From Chara braunii (taxonomy: Eukaryota > Streptophyta > Charophyceae > Charales > Characeae), in the NCBI GenBank assembly GCA_003427395.1, contig BFEA01000288.1, positions 1,330,430 through 1,363,894 on the forward strand: a stretch of 33,465 nt of DNA, read 5' to 3'. Of this stretch, positions 1-9,633 are shown piece after piece. The first letter of the stretch is position 1. Every line of letters begins with the position of its first letter. The notes beneath the pieces were generated by a model. It saw only the letters and a program-made list of their open reading frames with translations, was not told where the DNA came from and did not search any database. The translations under genes and the position numbers were made by a program.

Positions 1-39
<39 letters not shown>
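1..39. repeat. poly(T) tract at window edge
   Basis: An uninterrupted run of 39 T opens the window. It could be the poly(A) tail of a minus-strand retrocopy whose body lies in the next 1.7 kb, or a simple repeat. No TSD can be tested because the left flank is outside the window. Confidence 0.9.
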
Positions 40-99
40 CCTTGTTTTCCCCCTCCTATTTCTTTGTGTGTCCCTCCATCGGTTCCTTTCGTAAGCAGG

Positions 100-770
100 G
101 AGCGAAAGGAGAGGGAGGAGGGAGGCGACGAAGAGGAGGGTGCGCAATGGGGAAAGGATAAACACGGGCACAAAAGCACCGACGAAGGACAAAAGACGAG
201 GAGGAGGAGGAGGAAGAAGAGGGAAGGGGAGAAAGCACAGGATGAGGGGGTGGTAGAGGTGATGGAGGAGGAGGGAGGAGGGGGAGGCGGAGGGTAAGGA
301 GGAGGTGATCGAGGAGGAGGAGGAGGAGGAGGAGGTGATCGAGTAGTAGGAGGAGGAGGAGGTCGTGGTGGTGGTGGTCCCAACAAGCATGTCAGCCAAG
401 AAAAAAACAAGAAGTAGCAGAAGATAGGAGAAAGAGGAAGAGGATGGCGATGGCGGACGATACGAGAAAAGAAGAAGAAGAAGAAGAAGAAGAAGAGGGC
501 GAGGGCGAGGGCGAAGTGGGGGAGGGGGAGGAGGAGGAGGGAGGAGGGGGAGGCGGGGCGTAAGGACGAGGAGGAGGAGGAGGTGGTGGTGGTGGTCTTC
601 ACAAGGACGTCAACCAAGAAAAAAACACGGAGTAGCTGAAGACAGGAGAAAGAGGAAGAGGAGGGCGACGGTGATGGCGATAGCGGAGAATACGAGGAAA
701 GAAGAAGAAGAAGAAGAAGAAGAAGACGAGGGCGATGGCGATGGCGGATACCATCTTGCTCCGAATAGAA
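100..770. repeat. GAG/GAA-rich low-complexity DNA with a 216-bp tandem duplication
   Basis: The plus strand is almost all purine, built from GAG, GAA and GGT triplets. A block starting near 368 (GGTGGTGGTGGTC, then AAGAAAAAAACA and a GAA run) recurs near 583 with the same order of motifs. The offset is about 215 bp and identity is high. Glu/Arg-rich and Ser-rich open frames on the two strands are by-products of the triplet repeats. No gene is supported here. Confidence 0.8.
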
Positions 771-907
771 CGCAAGGTCATTATTGCTGTATTGATCAGC
801 AGTCCGTCCAGATACAATGGCTTTATACCTTCTATTCAGGAAAAGACGGCAGCCATGGAGATGGACAACATCCACGCTTGCTGCACTCACACGCATCTCT
901 CGTTGAT

Positions 908-910
908 TGC

Positions 911-952
<42 letters not shown>
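908..952. repeat. (CT)n microsatellite
   Basis: About 20 CT dinucleotides run without a break. They lie between unique-looking sequence with CACACGCATCTC upstream and GATGTAATTAACC downstream. Confidence 0.95.
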
Positions 953-957
<5 letters not shown>

Positions 958-1769
958 TGTAATTAACCCGCGCCAGCCGATACCGGTAGCCACCTTGATG
1001 TCAACCGTGGGTTACCTACCCCCCACTCCCTCCCAAGTGCTCCTCCACCCTCGAAATGTGATCCCACACACCTCCACCTCCCAGATGTGATCATACAAAA
1101 GGCCTGGCTGCACTACTCACCAAATTTGCAAAACGAGAATGAATCTTCCGGTAGAACATGGGAAGATGCACCGCCATATTTTTTATCTTTGTGCATAAGG
1201 TGTGTAATGGAGCGAGGCCCATACACACGTTCCTGCACACACACACACCTTCCTGTGTGTGGCATCTTCCTCCTCGCAGCCTCTTTGCACACTACTCACT
1301 AAATGGGTAAATGGCGAACGTATCTGCCCCAAGAATGTGGGAACATGCACTCATCGAGTTCCGCTGCACTCAATGTGGCTACTCGAAAGGAGCTCGTCTT
1401 GGCCATCGCTCAATTGCAAACACTCGACATGCATTTTGGACGCTTTCTCGACTATGTGCACTCGGTCGAGTCGAACATTTCGAATGGATCCGGTCAAGAA
1501 TGCCGCCGCATGCATGTCGAATGTTGTGTACAGTGGAGCGAGGCCCTTTTCCTCCCATCTGGGGAGGATCCCGACCCTTTTCCTCCCATCTGGGAAGGAT
1601 CCCGACCCCTTCCCTCCCTCACTTGGCAGGTTGTCCGGGATTGGTGGACGAGCTCGCCGCACCACTCGCCAAACCCCAACACTTTGAATGCATGTTGATC
1701 AATGTGAGGTCTACATGCATTCTTGATGTTGACGTTTGCCAAGTTGCTGGCGGTGGAGGGGTCGAGGAG
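953..1769. other. Non-coding stretch with degenerate direct repeats
   Basis: I see no recognisable gene. A motif like GCACTACTCACCAAA recurs imperfectly near 1110, 1290 and 1660. Words around CATGCAT recur near 1430, 1510 and 1695, so this is probably old repetitive DNA. Open frames of 100-170 codons overlap on both strands, have no recognisable domains, and are not supported. Confidence 0.5.
1544..1605. repeat. Two 31-bp tandem units
   Basis: Two adjacent 31-bp units (1544-1574 and 1575-1605) differ at one base. Each contains TTTTCCTCCCATCTGGG and GGATCCCGA. The recent duplication explains repeated peptides in the overlapping open frames. Confidence 0.9.
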
Positions 1770-1779
1770 CTAATCATTT
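1770..1779. repeat. LINE target-site duplication, 3' copy
   Basis: CTAATCATTT here is identical to 9471-9480. On the LINE's strand the repeat reads AAATGATTAG. It directly follows the element's A-rich tail, as expected for an L1-type insertion. Confidence 0.75.
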
Positions 1780-2175
1780 ATTTTTCTTTTTACTTTTTTT
1801 TCTCACTTTTTTTATTACCAAACAGCACTTGAAACGAGGCCGGGGACCTCACAGCAAAGCGGTTCCTAGGTGTTCAAGTGGCCCAGGCCTCCATCTGGGT
1901 GCAGGTTATCCCGGCAGCGTCAGCCGGTTTAGCACAACCAACCATATAGGACAACTCTTGCCTGCCGTCAAGGATTCCATATTCCAATTCTATTCCTACC
2001 CACCACTAGCCTACTCTAATCTACTCACAGACCTAGCAGCGGTCTGGCACTCGCCCCAAAGCGGCCCAGAGGAAAGTTATTCCATTTGACATCCCCCACA
2101 CTCTCCCACCCTCCACTCTTGCGGTCTACTGTGACCGCCGACTGGAACCGAGTGCACCTGGTTCCCTGCCACTAA
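1780..2175 (-). other. LINE 3' UTR and A-rich tail
   Basis: After the ORF2 stop (2176-2178) about 350 bp of non-coding sequence lead to an AATAAA-containing A-rich end (about 1780-1820 on the minus strand). That end is broken up by G and T, like an aged poly(A) tail. The TSD copy lies immediately beyond it. Confidence 0.65.
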
Positions 2176-2667
2176 CTACTGAATCCAAACCCCCAGTACT
2201 AACCTACCTTCCGGAGATACGTGGGCCAGCCCCAGGCCCCAAGTACGGCTGAACCATGCGAGACCCGAAGGGCAGGCCCCTCGTGTCACTTTCCTAGACC
2301 AGTCTGCTCTGGTCGTTGCAGCCAACAGCGTCTTGAACATCGATTCTGCTTGTTTTTCTGGAATGTTCACTCTCTGAAACCTGAGGCTGCTCCGGTCCAA
2401 CCAGATAATCCAGAGCGCGATAGCCCTGCCCACCTGGGCCATGTAGCCCCAACCTTCATTACTTTTAAGGCTCAGCGGGAGAGCACCAAGCATGACCCAT
2501 CTCTGTCCCAGCAGGTCTGTTCTTTCGGCAAACCTCTTCCAATGAAACTCCCACCACCTCCACCACTTCCTTGATCTAGGGGCTCGTTCGACACTCCTTG
2601 GGGCATCCTCGGGGCCGAAGGAAGTATCCTTGGGGTTTTTCAAGGATATTCCCGCCATCGTTCCATC

Positions 2668-2694
2668 TGTCCTCGGGGACGTCGCCCGAGGACA
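2668..2694. repeat. Hairpin within the MITE
   Basis: TGTCCTCGGG pairs perfectly with CCCGAGGACA across a 7-base loop. The outer sequence CGTTCC...GGAACG adds further pairing. Confidence 0.85.
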
Positions 2695-2848
2695 TTTCCT
2701 TGGAACGATGTCAGACAAGAAAAGAAAAAAAGAAAAAAAAAATCAAATATGTGTTGAGGCCTTCAGCCAATAGGGTGCCGCCACGATCCAGATTCTCGGT
2801 TGTAACGTCTCTCTACCCATGTGCCCGCTCCTCTCCGTGAAAGGCGGA

Positions 2849-2894
2849 TTCCTTTTGCCCAAGGGACCTCGTGAGGTCCCTTGGGCAAAAGGAA
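2849..2894. repeat. Perfect 22-bp-arm palindrome within the MITE
   Basis: The arms at 2849-2870 and 2873-2894 are perfectly complementary and separated by only GT. The half-site begins TTCCTTTTGCCCAAGGGACC. A near-perfect 46-bp palindrome is unusual inside an old MITE and suggests recent formation or strong secondary structure. Confidence 0.95.
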
Positions 2895-3990
2895 GAAATG
2901 GCTGGGGAATCCTCGGAGCCCAAGGAATTTCCTTCGGAGTGTTTTCACTTTTTTTTTGCCGACTGCATCCCCGAGGATAGGTGAAACGAACAATTCCTCG
3001 GGGACTTTAGGCATCCGAGGAGTGTCGAACGAGCCCCCTAGGACATTCCCACCACAGGTGCAGCGCTGACTCGGGCGCTTCATGACACCTGTCGCAGAGA
3101 AGCGTGACTTCCATCCCTCTGTCTCTCAACCATTGAGAGGTGGGAACAGCGAGATGGGACTACAACCAAAGCAGGGAAGCCAGTTTCTGTGAGGGGATCA
3201 TTTGCAGTTGAGCCCACAATCTGGGAAGTTACACCTCAGAGGGGGGGGACAGATTCGGCAACTCTCTAAACCAGCGGTTAGTTACATTGTCGCAGATAGT
3301 GTAAGACTGGCGTTTCCGTTTAAGAACGAGGCAAGCCGTCAGATTCCCCAGGCCCGTCACCAGTTTCCTCTCCACCAGCCAGCCCCAGGCACGTGAGTCA
3401 ATCCTAAGTTGGTTGAGCGATCTCCTGTTCCCCACCAGGACAGGAATCTTGGGCAGGCTTCGTTCTTCCAGTTCAATCATCCTCACTCGCACCTCCTTCA
3501 GTCCGGCCAGGCCGTACTGCCATCGCATCCCAACTCTTTCCAGTTTCGGAAGGTTCGACAGTGAGCGTTTGTACGTTTCTAGCCAGCATTTCCCAGAGTG
3601 GTCTTCTGCCCAGCTCTCCAACCTACAGTACCAGCCTGGTTCGTCAATCTCCCACTTCCTGATGCGGGAGTTGGCCAAGTACCGCCTTAAGTTGAAGCGG
3701 CCTTTTCCACTGATTGGTGTTGTCGTCCCACATGTCTCCCACTGTGGACACACCTTTTTGAATTCAGCTCTGTCCGAAGTTACCTGGTTTTCTTTCCAGC
3801 GAAAACCAATCGCTCTCAGGACCCTTTATCAGGCTGTTTTCAAACGTGTTGTCGTCTCACGTCCTCCTTGGATTTCGGTGCCAGGCTAACCATCGGTCTG
3901 CATTTTTTCCAGGCTTTGAGGACATCATTCCAAAATCTGGACTTCGGTTACCTGCGAGCATACGACTCTGTCATAATAACTACCCAAACG

Positions 3991-5790
3991 TCAGATGGTC
4001 GAGAGAGGCTCCATTCCTTCGACAACAGCGCTGCAGCTAACAGGATCCAGTCTACAGTCTACTTTTTCTTCCGCCTCCGCAACCCAAACCAACCATTTCG
4101 CCAGTAGTGCAATGTTTTGCGAAGCAGGGTCGAGCAGTGACAGCCCCCCCTCGCCCCTCGGTCTACAGAGTGTGTCCCATGCTACTTTAGGGATATAGCC
4201 CCTATCTGTCTCAACTCCAGGTTTCCAGATGAACTTCTGCGCGGTCACCTTCACTGATTTCAGCATTGGGGTTGAGAACTTGCAAACTACGGCCACGTAG
4301 CACAGAAGAGTGAAGGCATAGGCCATTATTGCAAGAACCCTCCCGATGAGGGAAATATGAGGTGCCCTTCCCCAGCTGTTGACTCTCTTCTCAACCTTTT
4401 CCTGTAGGATAATCTCCCGTGAAGAGGAGCAGTCACCTAGGGCCACTTGAACACCTAACAACTGCTCTGCTTGCTCTGTCGGCACCCGTTCCATGCTCCA
4501 CTGTACTGACAGCGAGAAAGGTCTAGGGAGGAAGAAGGTGGACTTATTCCAGTTTATTGCTGCCTCCAAGAGATTTGCAAACTCCATCAGGCAGTTCTTG
4601 ATCACCTCGAGGGATGGCTTTTCATTCACTGAGATCGCAAACATATCATCGGTCAAGACCTTGACCCTGCATTCCTGCCCTTCCAACAGTCGCAGCCCTT
4701 TGATGTCCGGGTGGCAGCGGATGTTACACATCAGTGGTTCAAGGTGTAAGACGAACAACAGTGGGGCAAGGGGACAACCTTGCCAAAGGGATCTTGATGC
4801 CGCAAACTCCTCCGAAATTTTACCGTTGACACATACTGTTGCGGTGGAATGACAATACATCACCTTTACCCATTGGCAGAAAGATTCGCCGAAGCCAGTG
4901 ACCTTCAGGGTGGTAAGGACAAAGGTCCAATTGACCCTGTCGTAAGCCTTCTCCAAGTCTAGGACGAGGACGGCCGCATCCAGGTTCTCCTTATCAATAA
5001 GTTCCAGAGCCTTGATTGTTGTGACCACGTTCTCGAAGATCGACCTCCCACGAACGAAGGCACCCTGGTCCCGTTGCACCAGTCCCGAGAGGTAATTGTC
5101 GAGTCTACTAGCTAACGCTTTGGCCAGCAGTTTGTAGGCCACGTTCAATAACGAGATTGGCCTCCAATTTCGTACTTCGCTCCTATCGCCTTTCTTAAAG
5201 AGCAGCGAGATGATCCCTCTGGTCATTGTTTTTCCCAGCCTCCCTCCTTTCCGGATCTCGTTAAAGAGGTCCACCATGTCGCCCCCGAACGTATCCCAAC
5301 AGGTTTCAAAAAATTTGATCGGTAACCCATCATCCCCCGACGCCTTACCCCGAGCCATGCCCTGCATTGTTACCGTTAGCTCCTCAACTGTGATTGGTCT
5401 GTCTAACCACAGTCTCCCTTGTTTTGGTAATTTGCACCTCAGGTTGTTCCAGACTGTTGAGTCCTCCGCCATATTGTCCTCCAGGTCGTCGTAGGGGCGT
5501 CTAGTAGTCAAGATGTCTTGAAAGTAGTTCACTGCATATCTGCACATGTCCTCGTTGGAGGAGGCCGTCGGACGTCCCAGAAAATAGGGATGTCTTAATT
5601 CTCTCATTTGGACTGACCTATTTCGTGGTAGCAGACGTTGAAACGCTTTTTTGGAACGCCTGTCCGATGAGATGATCCCCTTAGCTGCTAGGATCCTCGC
5701 CCGCCATTCCTGTTTCTGAACCTGACTCTTCTCCCACTCCTGAAGCCTCTCGATCCTTTCGTCTGCTAGAAAATATTTGAAATTGGATTG
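3991..5790 (-). pseudogene. LINE ORF2 reverse transcriptase domain
   Basis: This domain copies element RNA into DNA at the nicked target. The frame is open for about 600 codons. Visible RT blocks in order: GKASGDDGLPIKFF, then ISLLFKKGDRSEVRNWRPIS, then DQGAFVRGRSI, then VLDLEKAYDRVNW (catalytic Asp in LEKAYD), then LWQGCPLAPLLFVLHLEPL near 4760-4790, then VLTDDMFAIS at the catalytic box, then INWNKSTFFL and LLGVQV. The usual FADD/YADD reads LTDD at 4645-4656: both Asp are kept but the two residues before them are changed. QGCP is preceded by W instead of the common R. At the N-terminal side a 1-base frameshift near 5790 separates it from the endonuclease frame (one frame reads NPISNIF-stop, the other SNFKYFLADERIERL). 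A stop at 3991 ends it, and more stops follow down to about 3800. The affinity is plant L1-like. Confidence 0.9.
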
Positions 5791-6890
5791 TCTCCCAGCT
5801 TGCTCTCCGCTTCTTCCACCCGTTTCAACAGATCTGCTTCCAATTTGTTCCGATGATAAGCAACAATTTGCAAAAAGGAGTCCAATTTCTGCAAGACAAT
5901 TCTCAGGCCAGCATCGATCCACTCCGCTCTGGAGGCCAGAGCCTGCTTGGCCCTCCTCCGGTTCCTCCAAAAGTTTGCTACCCAGCGCATTTTGCCCTCG
6001 TCCGTCAACAGTTCTGTGTTGAGGCGGAAGTAACCTAGTCCTCTTTCCCCAAGTACCGCTGGTGTAACATCCATGACAACCGGCTTGTGATCTGATAGCG
6101 GCTGATTCTGTTCTTGGATACTCAATACGTCGCTTGTGGCTGCTTCAGATACAAGGAAGAAGTCAATCCTCCTTCTAATTCCTAACAACGGAGGAGCCTG
6201 GCCGATTCACGTGTAACCTGGCTCAGTAGGGTGCAGCTTTGTGAAGACATCTTTCAAGTTTCAGTGTGCCATCCACCTTAACAATCTTGCTCTACTTTAC
6301 GTCAGTCCATCATTTGCTTCCGAACCCAGTCCCAGACAACAGACAGTATTCCAGTCTCCACCCACTATCAGATGATTTGACTTGGGGAGAACGTACGGTA
6401 GTAAATCGAAGAAGACAGCTCGATCACCCGGCTCGTTAGGCGCATAATTAGTGGCCAAGGTCCATTCGGACCCATTAATTGACGACTTAATCCAGCACCA
6501 GCGACCCCAGGCGTCGCTATCGAAGTCCACCAGTTGGGCCTCAACCCGGGAATGGACCAGGACTGCAACCCCCCCCTTCGATCCCCTTATCGGGGACCAA
6601 AGCTGGGGGTTGTCCCACGAGTCTCTAAGTTGGGTGAGCTTGGCGTCTGAAAGCTTGGTCTCCTGTAGCATAACTACATCCAAACGTTGATGGTGAATCC
6701 AGGTCTTCAACCGATACCCTTTCTGTATTCCTCCCGTATCTCCAAGTCTCTGCACATTCCGTGTAGCAATTCTGAGTCTACCCATGAGCCACTTGAACTT
6801 GATTAGCAGATTGGATTCTTGCAGGGGGGGGGTTGTCTCCCCGAGTATCGCCCAGTTCCTCGTTTTCCTCCATCTCAGCCCAGTCCACAC
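5766..6890 (-). pseudogene. LINE ORF2 APE-type endonuclease domain
   Basis: This domain nicks target DNA to prime reverse transcription. APE/exonuclease III motifs appear in order: ATRNVQRL at about 6767-6744 (normally TWNV-like, so W is changed to R), LQETKL at about 6668 with the metal-binding Glu, GSKGGVAVLV, NYAPN, GGDWN at about 6362-6348, RIDFFLVS near 6165, and SDHKPV at about 6095-6078 with the catalytic His. All lie in one reading register. Three stops interrupt it between 6299 and about 6205: TAA at 6297-6299, then two TGA. The last TGA falls where a Trp is expected in the YTW-like motif. The register is continuous with the upstream N-terminal region across a TGA at 6891-6893. It joins the RT only after a frameshift near 5790. 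Confidence 0.88.
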
Positions 6891-7649
6891 TCAAGCAGCA
6901 GAGAAAGGGGCCGAAATCAGGCTGCACGATCTTGGAATGCTTGCATGTAGGTTTTCCAAGAACGAAGTAGGTACACCTGGTTCGACCAAAAACTGTGACA
7001 GGGCGTCGGTCGAACCATGCACCAATATGTTCAAAGGAAACGAGTCCAGACCCATCGAACGCAAGCCCGCCCATTCAGCTGCAGAGAAGCGAGAATCAAT
7101 GAAGACGATCGTGAACCGAACTGACCTTTCCTCGTCGATTGCAACGCTAATCTTTGGTATATAAAACTGTTGGAAGTTCCTAAACTGGAGCTTGTCCGCG
7201 AACAACAGTCTGACCTTTTTTGAAATGAGTGTAGGCATGGGAAGCTCCGACAGTCCGGTGGTTGGAAGAACCAAATTGTCATCCCTGTCACGCAGCCCAA
7301 TGACATACACCGATTGGTTCTGCATTGAGCAAACCAGCGGAAGGAGGAACTGTTCCTCTCGTGAACGGCCTTCCAGGTCCCTTGTAGTAACTCCTTCTGG
7401 GAAGCTCCCAGAGATACATTCTCTCCCTGAAACAGAAGGGGAGGCTCTCTGGGAGGCAACATCGTTGTTCGCCTCTTCGTCCACTTCATCTTCAATTAAT
7501 GTTGCGAGATGATCTTGAGGGGCTGGTACCGAGGTTGAGCCATTACGGTCTTCCGAGTGTGAATTAGCAGCACTGCTTCCGCCAGCTCTCGTTCCTTGGT
7601 GTGATCCTACACCCTGCTGCAAGGCGGCTGTCCATATGATGAGCAACAT
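6891..7649 (-). pseudogene. N-terminal region of LINE ORF2, no recognised domain
   Basis: This is an open frame of about 250 codons, in the same register as the endonuclease and separated from it only by one TGA. A likely Met is at 7647-7649. The first 90 residues are polar and low complexity (Ser, Glu, Asp, Gln). Then comes a more ordered-looking stretch of roughly 130 residues with alternating hydrophobic segments, including VCSMQNQSVYVIGLRDRDD, KKVRLLFADKLQFRNFQQFY, FTIVFIDSRFSAAEWAGL and FPLNILVHGSTDALSQFLV. I do not recognise the family. In most plant L1 elements the endonuclease lies close to the ORF2 start, so this is extra. It could also be the ORF1 C-terminus displaced by a frameshift, because the ORF1 frame overlaps it. 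Confidence 0.55.
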
Positions 7650-9045
7650 AATCCAAGCCTTGACCCGTCCCGAACTCATTCCGATAATATAGGTCCATAG
7701 CCGCGAAGGTAGCACCCAGCGGTTGATAGCCCTGACCATGCCACTCCGTAGGACCCCATCTAGGCAAATACGGTTGAAAGTCGTATGCCTGTGGGATCGC
7801 ATGAGCAGGGGTTTGACCACGGGGGAGGGGTGGCCTCACCACCGATACCCTCATCCCCGGTTGATTCTGCTGACTCACTCGTTTGCCACTCCTAGTACTC
7901 ACGGCCTGACCTCTGCTACTCCCCTCTCTGTTGAAGGTCAGGCGCTCTTCACCTCGGGTCTGATGTGAGGTCCCCGGCAAGCAGGTCCCCTGCTCTCTGC
8001 CGATTACTGTCGGGTTCAGTTCTCTCGCCACTGACTGGATAGAACAACTATCCGTTGAGCGTTGAATCCGAGGACCACTACTGCCCCTCTGTCGAAATTC
8101 GCCACCGTCATCTTCATCGGCTCTCGGACAACCCTCCTTTGCAGTGTGGAACCACCACTTACACCTATCACACCATAAGGTGTGCTTGCAGACAAACTTA
8201 ATCCTTAGTAGTTCCTCACCCAAACGGATTGGCATCTCTTGTTCGAAGTTGTCTTCCGCTTCCCTCACCAGTTCAAACTTTAAATTCATAAGTTTAGGGC
8301 GAGTGCGGTCTTATTCCGGTGGCAGACCGTTAATGACATGAACCATAGACGTCTCCACCATACTTTCCATGTGGAACATCGCGCGGAGCCGAACTCAAAT
8401 ATACATAACCCAAAACTTTGTCTCGTCTTCCTGGCGCCTCCTTTCGTCCAACTCCGCCCTGGTGAGCCAGGGTTTGAACAGCATACCGTACTCCACTCCT
8501 CTGATAGTCACAGTGTCTTCTACTTTCGCGATCATCCACTACGCAACTTCCGTAGATTTAGCTACATAAGAGACTAGATTCGGCCTTTCTACATGTATCT
8601 TTCCTCGTTTCGTACTTCGGTCGAAGATTCGCTCCCTGTATCATCCGTTCTCGTAAGCACGGATCAAGTCTTCCCTTACTCGCATTGGTAAGTCCCTCGC
8701 TTTGCCCTGGAAAATTACAGTCACCGTCCTTTCCTTAAGCCAGAGCGTGGTCAGCTCATCTAAACGAGGATTGACCACGAACGTACGTACGCCCCCTTTT
8801 ATTACCCATTCTCCATGGCGAAACTTGTCCGGGAGAACGCCGTCGTCGTAGCACTTGGAGAGCAACAATCTCATACGATCTTCATCCGAGAGTGAAACGT
8901 CTGCATGCCCAGGAGGGGAACGGCCTCTCTCCTGCTGCTGGCCAGCACCCCGACTCCGCAATGCCATAGTATTAACCGCATCACTAATTCCCCCTACTAC
9001 TGAATACTGCCAGCTCGCCCCTCGGTGCGCCGAAATCTGCCCCAT
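7564..9045 (-). pseudogene. LINE ORF1 (DUF4283-like plus CCHC zinc knuckle)
   Basis: This is the RNA-binding, gag-like protein that coats element RNA. One register runs from a Met at 9045 to a stop at 7564. Four stops break it: TGA 8641-8643, TAG 8539-8541, TGA 8395-8397 and TAA 8311-8313. The segment TLWLKERTVTVIFQGKARDL, then GVEYGMLFKPWL, then the stop-interrupted VRLR motif (a WVRL-like site with W read as TGA) follows the layout of DUF4283 proteins of plant LINEs. A CCHC-type knuckle lies at 8128-8172, with CDRC, then H, then C spaced C-x2-C-x4-H-x5-C. A Pro/Gln/Arg/Ser-rich tail follows. The tail frame ends at 7564 and overlaps the ORF2 register by about 85 bp past the proposed ORF2 Met. 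Confidence 0.8.
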
Positions 9046-9470
9046 CAAAGGCGGGCGCCCACTTTGGCGCACGCCCAACAATCCAAAACGCAACTCACAC
9101 ACCTTCGCATCGTCAAGTAGATCACACCTTCACACGTTAACGAAATTCACCTAGCTAAGTTAAAGGGGGACAGTCGCGCGGTCGATCTTCTTCCAACAAA
9201 TCTCTCGGAAATTACCGAGCACGACGACCGACTCACCAAGAGCATCATGGCGGTGCCTCGCGATGATGGTTGGACCAGTACTACCTGGAAACACGCACTT
9301 AGAGCGGCCAAGCGCCAACCGCTGTGTTCCCCCCGGCCTAGGGTCCGCTGGGAGAGCTAACCCTAGCTCTCGACACGCTATCGGTAGCGGCTGGATTAGC
9401 GCAGCGTTAGCGCTACCCACGGACCCGTGGCTCAAAGGCTACTCCGCCTCTGTTCAGTTCGATATTCAAC
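9046..9470 (-). other. LINE 5' UTR
   Basis: About 425 bp lie between the upstream TSD and the proposed ORF1 start. They are GC-richer than the surroundings and contain short palindromes such as AGCGTTAGCGCT and CCACGGACCCGTGG (about 9402-9429). They probably carry the element's internal promoter, but no specific box can be named. Confidence 0.5.
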
Positions 9471-9480
9471 CTAATCATTT
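9471..9480. repeat. LINE target-site duplication, 5' copy
   Basis: CTAATCATTT is identical to 1770-1779 and defines the 5' end of the LINE. Confidence 0.75.
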
Positions 9481-9518
9481 TGTGATCGCGGGTGGGATTT
9501 TTTTTTTTTTTTTTTTTT

Positions 9519-9632
9519 ACAGCACTGAGACTTCCCAGGAGGTCACCCATCCCAGTACTATTCCGGCCCAACGGCACTTGGCTTCCGAGTTCGGATGGGA
9601 TCGGACGCATTAGCCGTGGTATGACCGTACCA
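9519..9632 (-). rRNA. 5S rRNA (retrocopied, nearly full length)
   Basis: The minus strand begins TACGGTCATACCACGGC and contains CCGATCCCATCCGAACTC, AGTACTGGGATGGGTGACC and CTCCTGGGAAGTCTCAGTG, the conserved 5S arms and internal control region, over about 114 nt. The final few bases of a normal 5S (the CACCC-type end) are missing. The sequence runs directly into poly(A) in place of the T-run terminator of a real 5S gene. It lies directly downstream of the U6 copy. The sequence is well conserved, so the insertion is recent or the copy is under constraint, but it is best read as a retropseudogene. Confidence 0.88.
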
Positions 9633-9633
9633 T

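Larger units (their letters stand above)
2579..3037. mobile_element. Tourist/Harbinger-like MITE inside the LINE
   Basis: The 459-bp element has perfect 19-bp terminal inverted repeats, GGGGCTCGTTCGACACTCC at 2579-2597 and its complement at 3019-3037. They are flanked by a 3-bp duplication CTA (2576-2578 and 3038-3040). Ends starting GGGGCT with a 3-bp TSD fit PIF/Harbinger (Tourist-like) MITEs. The usual TSD is TAA or TTA, so CTA is slightly atypical. It has no coding capacity, and its interior contains two strong palindromes. It interrupts ORF2 of the LINE, so it inserted after the LINE did. Confidence 0.8.
2176..3750 (-). pseudogene. LINE ORF2 C-terminal region with zinc finger, split by a MITE
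   Basis: This is the portion downstream of the reverse transcriptase. From 3750 down, a Trp/Arg-rich frame (WETCGTTTPISGKGRF onward) ends at a stop at 3229-3231. Further on, in the same register, lies a zinc-finger motif of the zf-RVT kind at 3043-3096: C-x2-C, then a spaced H and C, ending in HLWWEC. Immediately after it the frame is cut by the MITE at 2579-3037. Beyond the MITE the same frame resumes with a W-rich segment (RSRKWWRWWEFHWKRF), then ALWIIWLDRSSLRFQ, and stops at 2176. MITE plus one TSD copy is 462 bp, a multiple of three. The uninterrupted ancestor would have had one continuous reading frame across the site. The W...IW.DR...RF pattern is typical of plant LINE tails. Confidence 0.8.
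1780..9470 (-). mobile_element. Full-length but decayed LINE (L1-type non-LTR retrotransposon)
   Basis: Read on the minus strand the element runs: a 5' UTR of about 0.4 kb, ORF1 (DUF4283-like, then CCHC knuckle), ORF2 (unknown N-terminal region, APE endonuclease, reverse transcriptase, C-terminal zinc finger), a 0.4-kb 3' UTR and an A-rich tail. A perfect 10-bp direct repeat flanks it (1770-1779 and 9471-9480), so both ends are probably present. It spans about 7.7 kb, of which 0.46 kb is an inserted MITE. The domain order matches plant L1-clade LINEs. Several in-frame stops, at least two frameshifts and altered core residues show that this copy cannot make its proteins. Many stops fit C-to-T or G-to-A decay, for example the W of the WVRL-like and YTW-like motifs now reading TGA. 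Confidence 0.9.

Noticed and set aside
3413-3889. 158-codon plus-strand frame over the LINE C-terminal region
   Set aside because: It is the antisense shadow of the LINE ORF2 tail, which has clear homology-type motifs on the minus strand.
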